Of a stretch of DNA of 64,000 bases, positions 54,960 to 62,010 are shown piece after piece. Under the pieces are notes generated by a model. That model was not told the DNA's origin. It ran no database searches and saw only the letters and a program-made list of their open reading frames with translations. Source of the stretch: Yoonia sp. F2084L (lineage in GTDB: Bacteria; Pseudomonadota; Alphaproteobacteria; Rhodobacterales; Rhodobacteraceae); NCBI RefSeq assembly GCF_023015625.1, contig NZ_JALKAH010000005.1, forward strand, positions 248,001-312,000, given 5' to 3'. Positions within the stretch are counted from its first letter, which is position 1, and each line of letters opens with the position of its first letter. A program made the translations under genes and the position numbers.

Positions 54960-56210
54960 CTAAATTCGCACCATCATACCATCCGCAAGTGACATGCGGT
55001 AGGCACGCCATGCAGGCACCATGCTCACAATTGCGCCAGCGGCGACCACGCCAAGCAGGACCCATGCTTCGCGCAATGTCAGAGGTTCAATCGGCAGCCA
55101 AAGCCCGAAAGCGCTGTCAATCAGTGGCTGTCCGACGAACAGCCCGACATAAAGCAATGCCAGCCCCAAGACCGCGCCGAGTGCAGCCATCAAAATCGCC
55201 TCCAGCACCAGCAACCCCAAGATCACCCTTGGCCGCGCGCCCATCGCCCTGAAAATCGCCATCTCTCGGCGGCGTTCATTGAGGCTGGAAAAGATCGTGG
55301 CCATCATCCCGATCAATGCGGTTACCACCACCATCGCTGATACCCCGATCAAGGCCGTTTCTGCGATACCGACGATTTGCCACAGTTCTTGCAGCGCCAC
55401 CCCCGGCAGGATCGCAAGCAGAGGTTCTTGCGGATATTCGTTGATGGCGCGCTGCAAACCAAACACCTGAAGGCGGCTTTTGACACCGATCAACGCTGCG
55501 GTGATGGCTTGCGGCTGTAGGTCCATTTGCCGAATGACGTCAGGCGAGGTGGATTGACCGGGTATCTGTGCGCCGCTTTGCCAATCGACATGGATCGCCT
55601 CGATCGCTTCAAGGCTGACAATGACCGTGCGATCAACAGGCGTGCCTGTCTTTTCAAGAATGCCGGAAATGCGGAACGGCTGATCTTCGTGTTCGGTGAA
55701 GGACGCCAGACCATGCGCGACCACGATTGGATCACCAACACTGTAGCCAAGGGTTGCGGCGACATCCGCCCCGACAACCGCGTCAAAAAGGTCGTCCATG
55801 ATCGCCCCGCCCCGCACGGCAAGCAACTGGCCTGACCGATACTTGTAGCGGTCAAAGAACGCGGTCGTCGTGCCCATGACACGGAATTGGCGGTGGCTGT
55901 CGCCAAGCGAAATCGGCACGATCCAATCGACCTCCGCGCGGACGGCGATATCCTGATAGCTTTCCCACGTCAGATTGTTGGTGGCATTCCCGATCCGAAA
56001 GACCGAATAAAGCAGCAATTGCACTGATCCCGAACGCGCCCCAACGATCAGGTCGGTGCCTGATATCGTGTCGGCAAAGCTTGCCTTGGCGCCGGTGCGG
56101 ACCTTCTCAACACCCAGAAAAAGCGCGACGGACAAAGCAATTGCAAGGATGGTCATCCCGACTGTCAAAGCCCGCGCAAGCAGTGATCCAATGGCAAGAC
56201 GCAGGATCAT
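54960..56210 (-). CDS. FtsX/MacB-type ABC permease
   Basis: A 416-residue permease with the MacB/LolC topology: one N-terminal hydrophobic segment (about 5-30), a large periplasmic domain (about 35-270), then three hydrophobic segments (about 285-310, 330-355 and 380-405). The FSSLNERRREMAIFRAMGARPRVI coupling helix typical of FtsX proteins is present. It overlaps the ATP-binding gene by four bases and works with it, probably on an envelope substrate tied to zinc acquisition. Confidence 0.92.
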   Translation of the reverse strand: MILRLAIGSLLARALTVGMTILAIALSVALFLGVEKVRTGAKASFADTISGTDLIVGARSGSVQLLLYSVFRIGNATNNLTWESYQDIAVRAEVDWIVPISLGDSHRQFRVMGTTTAFFDRYKYRSGQLLAVRGGAIMDDLFDAVVGADVAATLGYSVGDPIVVAHGLASFTEHEDQPFRISGILEKTGTPVDRTVIVSLEAIEAIHVDWQSGAQIPGQSTSPDVIRQMDLQPQAITAALIGVKSRLQVFGLQRAINEYPQEPLLAILPGVALQELWQIVGIAETALIGVSAMVVVTALIGMMATIFSSLNERRREMAIFRAMGARPRVILGLLVLEAILMAALGAVLGLALLYVGLFVGQPLIDSAFGLWLPIEPLTLREAWVLLGVVAAGAIVSMVPAWRAYRMSLADGMMVRI

Positions 56211-56908
56211 GCGGCGGCGCGTTCAGTTTGGGCGATCTCATCCATCTGGATGACGCGGTCAAACTGATTGGACAGGCGCGCGTCGTGGCTGACCATCAAC
56301 AGTGCTGTGTCATGGGTGCGGGACTGGGCGAACAACAGTTCGAGAAACGTCGCTTGTGTCGCTGCATCCAAAGACGACGTCGGCTCGTCTGCGATGATCA
56401 ACGGTGGCGTGCCGATCAACGCACGTGCGGCGGCGACCCGCTGTTGCTGCCCAACACTGAGCGCGCCTGCCTTCACCGTCATCATACCGTCAGGCAGCCC
56501 CAGATCGCGACAAAGCCGTGCAGCCTCAGCGTTTAGATCTGACACCCGCTTGCGCCGTTGGGGTGCAAATTTCAAAGGCAGCAGGATATTGTCGCATACG
56601 CTGGCGAAGGGCAGCAGATTGAACTGCTGAAAAATCAAACCAATCTGTTCGGCCCGGAACCGATCACGGTGGCCAGCCGAAAGCGATGCGATATCCGTGC
56701 CCGCAACCACCACGCGCCCCGCATCAGCGGTAATCGTGCCGCAGATCAGGGACAGCAGCGTTGACTTGCCCGACCCGCTTTCGCCCAGCAACAACACCGT
56801 TTCGGAAGCTGCCAAGTGAAGAGCGGGGACGTTCAGCCCAAATGATGCCCGACCCGGCCAGCGGTATCGGACGTCTTCAAGTCGCAGGATTGAGGCGGGG
56901 TCAGACAA
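56207..56908 (-). CDS. LolD/MacB-type ABC ATP-binding protein
   Basis: A roughly 233-residue ATPase (from a TTG at 56908 four bases after the preceding stop; the open frame to 56974 overlaps that gene). Walker A GESGSGKST, Q-loop FQQFNL, the signature ALSVGQQQRVAAAR, Walker B LIIADEPTSSLD and H-loop MVSHD are all intact, in contrast to the pseudo-ABC at 3585. It energises the FtsX-like permease immediately downstream. Confidence 0.92.
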   Translation of the reverse strand: MSDPASILRLEDVRYRWPGRASFGLNVPALHLAASETVLLLGESGSGKSTLLSLICGTITADAGRVVVAGTDIASLSAGHRDRFRAEQIGLIFQQFNLLPFASVCDNILLPLKFAPQRRKRVSDLNAEAARLCRDLGLPDGMMTVKAGALSVGQQQRVAAARALIGTPPLIIADEPTSSLDAATQATFLELLFAQSRTHDTALLMVSHDARLSNQFDRVIQMDEIAQTERAAA

Positions 56909-56912
56909 GAGC

Positions 56913-57512
56913 CTAGAACATACCGCGCAGATCAAGTGTGGGCGCGTCGCGTTCCACCTCAAACGATGTGGCACCCACGTCCGAGATCACCTGCACTTCA
57001 ACCTCCAACGCGTTTGGAAAAGTGTCGAAGTAGGCAAATGTAATCTTGGTAACCGCAGAAGGATCGGCGCAGGTCAGCAGATATTCGGCATGAAACTCTG
57101 TATGACCCGCTTCGTCGGCGTGATCATCATGTGCGTGCTCGGCATGGTTGTGGTCGTCATGTGCATGTTCTTCATGGTCGTGATCATCATGCCCATCTTC
57201 GCTCTCCAATGCTGCTGCGGCCTGAACAACGCTACAGCCCGCGGCATCCGGTAGAGCGAACAAATCCAATGGTCTGGCCAATGTCGCAACGGCAGTATCG
57301 ACCGCCGCGCGATCCTGCGCACTTTCCGCTGCATATTCAAAACCCACGATATCAGCGCCGGGCGCGTGAAATTCCAGCGCGATCTGTTGGCCGTCAAAGG
57401 CGATATTTAACTGTCCGACGCCGTGCTCATGGGCATCAAGTTGCCGGGTGTCTTCGGCCAAAACAGATGTTGCAGCGATTGTGGACGTGGCGAGGAGAGC
57501 AAGAAGTTTCAT
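56913..57512 (-). CDS. DUF2796/ZrgA-like zinc-binding protein
   Basis: A 199-residue exported protein (signal ending VLAEDT, about 20). It opens with LDAHEHGVGQLNIAFDG, the DUF2796 hallmark, and carries a His/Asp-rich loop (about 106-141: HDDHDHEEHAHDDHNHAEHAHDDHAD, in parts) suited to zinc. DUF2796 proteins head zinc-uptake loci (ZrgA in Vibrio). It leads the run of ATP-binding protein, permease and two DUF3299 proteins. No clear Zur box was found upstream. Confidence 0.9.
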   Translation of the reverse strand: MKLLALLATSTIAATSVLAEDTRQLDAHEHGVGQLNIAFDGQQIALEFHAPGADIVGFEYAAESAQDRAAVDTAVATLARPLDLFALPDAAGCSVVQAAAALESEDGHDDHDHEEHAHDDHNHAEHAHDDHADEAGHTEFHAEYLLTCADPSAVTKITFAYFDTFPNALEVEVQVISDVGATSFEVERDAPTLDLRGMF

Positions 57513-57821
57513 CAGAGTAATCCTATCAGGGTTCAGAAAATCAGGTGCACTGCCGTCTTCTTTATCATTTCAAGCTTGGCATCATGAAATTGCAAGTGGC
57601 AACTGCTTTCTTTTGGACGTTTCTACGACACGCAAGAGATTGGCTCCAGCGCCTTGCACGCAGCCATTACTGGACCGGTAGCGTAACTGTTTTGCAGAAA
57701 ATAACTGGTCACTCGGCACGACCCAAAGAAATTTTCCGAAAACCACAGAATAAACCGCGGCACGGGTGCGTAACCGTTGTGAAGACCCTGACAGCACAAC
57801 AAATAAAAAGAGAGTATTCCA
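57513..57821. other. 309-bp divergent intergenic region
   Basis: Lies between the divergent ZrgA-like and outer-membrane barrel genes and must hold both promoters. I saw no clear Zur, Fur or GANTC motif. An AGAGAG ribosome site is present before the 57822 start. Confidence 0.5.
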
Positions 57822-58544
57822 ATGACAACATTTACATCAACAACACTGACGGCACTTGTATTAGCCGCCACAGCATCCTTTGCGAGCGCGCAAGAATTCA
57901 GCTTAGAGGTCGATGCCTTGAGCCTCACCCCGTCAGTGAGTGATGGGTTCGGAGATGATGATAACCTTGGCGCGGAAACATCCGTACGTGCAAAAGCCGG
58001 ATATACATTCGCCAATGGCGCAGGTGTGCGGTTGCAGTACTGGGACATGGATGTGGACTATGATGAAGGACAAGCCGGCAACCCTACGGAAATTCAGGTG
58101 CAACAAATTGATCTGATAGGTTTCCGCGAATTTGAGGTGACGCCCGGCCTTGATCTTGAACTTTCCGCTGGCGTCCGAAGCCTTGAATTTGATGACCTGA
58201 ATTTTGCTGATGCCGGTATCACCAATGAGCACAGCTTTGAGGGTATTGGTGCTGTCTTCGGCGTGAAAGCGACGCAAGCTGTGTTCCGAAATGGTGGGGT
58301 TTACGGTAGCTTTGAGACTGCAGCCCTGTTTGGCGACTTGGACGATAACGGGAATGATGATCCGCAATCAAATCTGTCGCAGATGGCTATTGGCTTTGGT
58401 TACGAGCACACATTCGCGGTTGGCGCGACGGCAACAACATTGAAAATCGGCTATGAAGCACAGGAATGGATTGGTATCGAAGATAGCTCCGACGGCTCAT
58501 TCGGTTTTGATGGTCTAGTGTTGGGCGCAGCCGTTTCGTTCTAG
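57822..58544 (+). CDS. Outer-membrane beta-barrel protein (Lpg1974-like)
   Basis: A 240-residue outer-membrane protein. The signal peptide ends at ASAQE (about 24). The mature part shows regularly spaced beta strands (VRAKAGYTFANGAGVRLQYWDMD, LDLELSAGVRSLEFDDL, GSFETAALFGDL) and ends in AAVSF, a C-terminal Phe. The pattern resembles Lpg1974-type pore-forming outer-membrane proteins. It is divergent from the zinc locus and may be co-regulated with it, as a metal-limitation porin; that is inference. Confidence 0.82.
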   Translation: MTTFTSTTLTALVLAATASFASAQEFSLEVDALSLTPSVSDGFGDDDNLGAETSVRAKAGYTFANGAGVRLQYWDMDVDYDEGQAGNPTEIQVQQIDLIGFREFEVTPGLDLELSAGVRSLEFDDLNFADAGITNEHSFEGIGAVFGVKATQAVFRNGGVYGSFETAALFGDLDDNGNDDPQSNLSQMAIGFGYEHTFAVGATATTLKIGYEAQEWIGIEDSSDGSFGFDGLVLGAAVSF

Positions 58545-58590
58545 GGTCCTGACCCTAAGGCAATGCCACGCAAATCTTGCCGCAAAAATG

Positions 58591-58618
58591 AAAACGCCCA
58601 CCATTCGGTGGGCGTTTT
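58591..58618. terminator. Bidirectional intrinsic terminator
   Basis: AAAACGCCCACC (58591-58602) pairs perfectly with GGTGGGCGTTTT (58607-58618) around ATTC. It serves the convergent outer-membrane gene and rpsO. Confidence 0.95.
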
Positions 58619-58640
58619 GTCATTCCGAAAGCGTTCGTGC

Positions 58641-58910
58641 TTAGCGACGCAGACCCAGACGCTTGATCAGGTCTTGGTAACGTGCTTCGTCTTTGCCTTT
58701 GGTGTAATCCAAAAGCTTACGACGCAGAGCTACCATTTTCAGCAGGCCACGGCGACCGTGGTTGTCTTTTTTGTGGGTCTTGAAGTGCTCTGTCAGTGTC
58801 GCGATGCGGCTGGACAGGATCGCGACTTGCACCTCGGGGGAGCCGGTGTCGCCCTCTTTGGTTGCAAATTCCTTCATGATCCGTGTTTTTTCTTCAGCAG
58901 TAATCGACAT
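58641..58910 (-). CDS. rpsO: 30S ribosomal protein S15
   Basis: The 89-residue protein starts at the ATG at 58910 ([17 protein letters not shown]) with GGAGA upstream, giving the standard S15 length. The motifs [46 protein letters not shown] and [10 protein letters not shown] are canonical. It binds the 16S central domain early in 30S assembly. On this strand, truB lies upstream, separated from it by the DUF1643 and RTX genes. Confidence 0.98.
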   Translation of the reverse strand: MSITAEEKTRIMKEFATKEGDTGSPEVQVAILSSRIATLTEHFKTHKKDNHGRRGLLKMVALRRKLLDYTKGKDEARYQDLIKRLGLRR

Positions 58911-59046
58911 CGGGGTCTCCTTATCTAAAGGGTTGATGGCGCGATCCGGGATGTCGTCCAGAAAGGCCCGTGGAGGGTCCGTGCAGGGCAAACCCTGCGC
59001 AGATGCGTCGCAATAGGAGGATTCTGTATAAAAGGAAAGGGTTTTG

Positions 59047-59886
59047 TTACGCCGCGATCAACGTGATGCGGGTCACGTCCAGATCGTCCAGATCAGGGAA
59101 GGTCGCGACGATGGTATCATCCGCCAGCAGGACCAACCCGTCTACGCTATCGACGGTGGTCAAGGTGGGGGGCTCACCTTCATAAGTAAGCTCGATCACG
59201 TCCTCATCAGCGTCGTAGTCTTCAACAATCAGATCATTGTCCGCCAGCACCGCAAAAGTGTCCGCTCCGGTGCCACCGTGCAGGTTATCGCCAGCCCCGC
59301 CCATCAATATGTCATCGCCCGCGCCGCCGTTGATATAGTCGGCGTCATCGTCGTCCCGGTCATACAGGATGTCATTCCCGGAACCGCCATGCAGCGTATC
59401 CGCGCCGCTGCCGCCAACCAGCACATCATCGCCAAGTGATCCAAGCAAGGCATCGTCACCAGCGTTGCCCATCAGGATGTCATTGCCGCCACCACCGTTC
59501 AGCGCGTCATCCCCGTCGCCCCCGCTCAGGATATCATCGCCCACATGTCCATTCAGCAGATCATCCCCGGCCCCGGCATCCAGCACATCATCGCCGCGCC
59601 CACCGTGCAATATGTCGTCCCCGGCACCAGAGGCGAGGTGGTCGTTCCCGTCTTCGCCATCCAGATAGTCATCTCCAGCGCCAGTCAGAACCAGATCATC
59701 AAGATCGCCTGAAAAGATCACGGTGTCTTCGTCACTGGGATCAAACAGTTCGTCGACCGGGGTGATGTCCACGCTGGGGTCATCATCCTCTTCCGGTACA
59801 TCCGGTTCGGTCACGGCCTCTTCATCAGATTCCGAGATCACAAAAGCCGTCAAAGCGACCCCCATCAATCCAAAGATAGCGAGCAT
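59047..59886 (-). CDS. RTX (hemolysin-type) Ca2+-binding protein
   Basis: A 279-residue protein with an N-terminal hydrophobic segment ([17 protein letters not shown]), an acidic linker (about 19-62) and about a dozen glycine-rich nonapeptides of the GGxGxDxLx type (about 63-215), each able to form half of a calcium-binding beta-roll turn. No catalytic domain or C-terminal type I secretion signal is evident. The N-terminal segment suggests anchoring to the inner membrane or export by Sec. Placed between DUF1643 and rpsO. The repeat DNA also gives long reverse-frame shadows that are not genes. Confidence 0.88.
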   Translation of the reverse strand: MLAIFGLMGVALTAFVISESDEEAVTEPDVPEEDDDPSVDITPVDELFDPSDEDTVIFSGDLDDLVLTGAGDDYLDGEDGNDHLASGAGDDILHGGRGDDVLDAGAGDDLLNGHVGDDILSGGDGDDALNGGGGNDILMGNAGDDALLGSLGDDVLVGGSGADTLHGGSGNDILYDRDDDDADYINGGAGDDILMGGAGDNLHGGTGADTFAVLADNDLIVEDYDADEDVIELTYEGEPPTLTTVDSVDGLVLLADDTIVATFPDLDDLDVTRITLIAA

Positions 59887-59980
59887 AAGCCATACCTGTA
59901 AGTAACCGAGTCACCCCTGACCCCGTACTTCGTTGATAGCATGCGTGCAGCGCTGCGTGGCCCGCAAACTGCGCAAATGG

Positions 59981-60493
59981 TTAACGCCCGTCCCACCGGA
60001 TCGGTTGTTGGCTGTAACTGATGTATAGCGGATGTTTTGGATGACCATGCTTGCTGATCCCTAAACTGAAGAGTGGTTTGCCTGTGTCGCGCAACAACCC
60101 CTCAACCGCAGGGCCACGCCCCAGATGGGCGCCATGTGTGCCCCAGGCAGCGATGATCTGATCCGCCCAAGCGGCGCCATCGCACAGTGTTGCGTCGTTG
60201 TCTGGCCCAATGGGCTCTGCTGCCTTGCGCATTTGGAACGGATCGGTGTCCCGCCACGCAAAGATATTCGTCACTCGAAACGCACCAAACCCCAACGCCC
60301 GCGCCCGCCGTTCGCAGCGTTCGACTGTGGGGTCGTTTTGCACCTCGGTCGCCTTGGACGGGTTCAGCATCACAAAAAGCACGCGCTTGCCACCCTCATT
60401 CCATGTTCGGGTCAAGGCATAACGATAGCGCTCGCAGTCTGAGTAAGTCGCGGTGGACGGCGCGTCGTCTTTGATATGCGTGCGCGTGATCAC
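59981..60493 (-). CDS. DUF1643 family protein
   Basis: A 170-residue cytosolic protein with the DUF1643 pattern: RYRYALTRTWNEGGKRVLFVMLNPSKA, then NDPTVERCERRARALGFGAFRVTNIFAWR, and AWGTHG near residue 118. Family function unknown. Its start, GTG at 60493, immediately follows the truB stop, so the two are co-transcribed. Confidence 0.9.
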   Translation of the reverse strand: MITRTHIKDDAPSTATYSDCERYRYALTRTWNEGGKRVLFVMLNPSKATEVQNDPTVERCERRARALGFGAFRVTNIFAWRDTDPFQMRKAAEPIGPDNDATLCDGAAWADQIIAAWGTHGAHLGRGPAVEGLLRDTGKPLFSLGISKHGHPKHPLYISYSQQPIRWDGR

Positions 60494-61399
60494 CTAGACC
60501 ACGAAAACGCGTGACGGCTGCAATTCACCGCCGCGATAGGTCCCGACGGCGATGGCTTTGCCTTCATAAGAGGCCCACACTTCCTCACCGTACTCCACAT
60601 CCGTTGCAATCACCGAGGCCGGGTTGCCGTTGCGCAGTTTGGCAACGCTTTCGGCAAGGCAGCGGACCTCTGGCAGGTCGGCAAGCCCAACTTCGAGTGG
60701 TTGCAGGTATGCGTCCAGGTCAGGTGTCTTGGCCATCGCATCCACTTGCTCAAGTGTCACACCGTCCGTGGCCTGAAACGGCCCCGACCATATGCGGCGC
60801 AGGGATTTGACGTGGGCTTTACAGCCCAAAGCATCCCCCAAGTCGCGCGCGATGGAGCGGACATAGCCGCCCTTGCCACAGGTCATTTCAAGGACAACAT
60901 GGTCAGCGTCGGGGCGGTCGATCAGCAACAGCTCTTCCACCCACAACGGCCGGGCAGCAAGTTCCATTTCCTCACCATCGCGGGCTTTCTTGTACGCACG
61001 TTCGCCATCCACCTTCACGGCTGAAAACTGCGGCGGGACCTGCATGACGTCACCGATGAAAGGACCCAAAGCCGCTTTAATCGCCTTATCATCAGGGCGC
61101 AGATCAGACGTCGCGATTACTTCGCCTTCGGCGTCATCGGTGTTGGTGGCCTGACCCAAACGGATTGTGAAAACATAGGCCTTCAACGCATCAGTGATGT
61201 ACGGCACGGTCTTGGTTGCCTCACCCAGCGCAACAGCCAGAACGCCGGTCGCCTCCGGGTCCAGCGTGCCTGCATGTCCCGCCTTCTTGGCCTCCATCGC
61301 CCAACGGACCTTGTTGACCACCGAGGTCGAGGTAATGCCCGTAGGTTTATCCACCACCAGCCACCCCGAAATATCGCGACCCTTGCGTTTGCGTGCCAT
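60494..61399 (-). CDS. truB: tRNA pseudouridine-55 synthase
   Basis: Makes the T-loop pseudouridine. The ATG at 61399 ([21 protein letters not shown]) gives 301 residues, the family length; the frame to 61606 would add an unrelated leader. The catalytic Asp is in [15 protein letters not shown]. The C-terminal PUA-like part with [11 protein letters not shown] is present. It is usually followed directly by rpsO; here DUF1643 and an RTX gene intervene. Confidence 0.97.
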   Translation of the reverse strand: MARKRKGRDISGWLVVDKPTGITSTSVVNKVRWAMEAKKAGHAGTLDPEATGVLAVALGEATKTVPYITDALKAYVFTIRLGQATNTDDAEGEVIATSDLRPDDKAIKAALGPFIGDVMQVPPQFSAVKVDGERAYKKARDGEEMELAARPLWVEELLLIDRPDADHVVLEMTCGKGGYVRSIARDLGDALGCKAHVKSLRRIWSGPFQATDGVTLEQVDAMAKTPDLDAYLQPLEVGLADLPEVRCLAESVAKLRNGNPASVIATDVEYGEEVWASYEGKAIAVGTYRGGELQPSRVFVV

Positions 61400-61654
61400 G
61401 TCAGACCCTTTGTTGCTTACCGGGCTGCTAATCCTGTACAGATCAAGGGTCAAGCACGGGCAGGTGATATACGTACCTGTCAAAAACGGACAAAGCATGC
61501 CAGTCTGGCCAGATACTTTCCGCCTCTGCGCAAATAATTTCAGAAAGACGGGAATAAATCTGATCGGTGGAACGTAAACCCATCGAGACATGCGATCGAC
61601 GCACATGTTTTAGCAATCAGCGCAGTATTGGCGCATCTATCAAAGGACTTCGAC

Positions 61655-61966
61655 ATGACTATTAAATCACTTCTTATCGCAGGCGCACTTCTTGTTTCCG
61701 CAACTGTGGCCAACGCCGCCGATCACGTTGTCACGATCAAGGGGTTCGCGTTCGAACCCGCCGTCCTGACCATCGCAGCAGGCGACAGCGTGACATTCGT
61801 GAACGAGGATGGCGCGCCCCATACGGCCACCGCCAACAACGGCGCATTCGATACCGGGAATCTGGGACGTGGTGACCAAAGCAAACTGACGTTCTCTGCC
61901 GCCGGCACATTTGATTACTTCTGCTCGGTTCACCCGAACATGACCGCACAGATTGTCGTTCAATAA
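61655..61966 (+). CDS. Small blue-copper protein (cupredoxin)
   Basis: A 103-residue exported electron carrier. Signal peptide MTIKSLLIAGALLVSATVANA; mature part is an amicyanin/pseudoazurin-type cupredoxin. Copper ligands are the His in GAPHTATA and the Cys-His-Met set in YFCSVHPNM near the C-terminus. The ATG at 61655, with AAAGGAC upstream, is preferred over 61628. The redox partner is not in the window. Confidence 0.94.
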   Translation: MTIKSLLIAGALLVSATVANAADHVVTIKGFAFEPAVLTIAAGDSVTFVNEDGAPHTATANNGAFDTGNLGRGDQSKLTFSAAGTFDYFCSVHPNMTAQIVVQ

Positions 61967-61986
61967 ATTCCAGATTGTTGAGCAAG

Positions 61987-62010
61987 GGGCGGATTGATTG
62001 AGATCCGCCC
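61987..62010. terminator. Stem-loop between cupredoxin and recQ
   Basis: GGGCGGAT (61987-61994) pairs with ATCCGCCC (62003-62010), overlapping the recQ stop. The T tract is weak, so termination efficiency is uncertain. Confidence 0.55.

Noticed and set aside
57513-57821. Zur box upstream of the ZrgA-like gene
   Set aside because: Only weak AT-rich half-palindromes were seen (for example near 57680-57705); none has the expected spacing.
59369-59668. Pro/Ser-rich plus-strand frame opposite the RTX gene
   Set aside because: It mirrors the glycine-aspartate repeats in the reverse frame, with no start context of its own.
59290-59700. Repeated segments suggestive of a CRISPR array
   Set aside because: They are 27-base codon-level repeats of the RTX nonapeptide, with no constant spacer and no cas genes.
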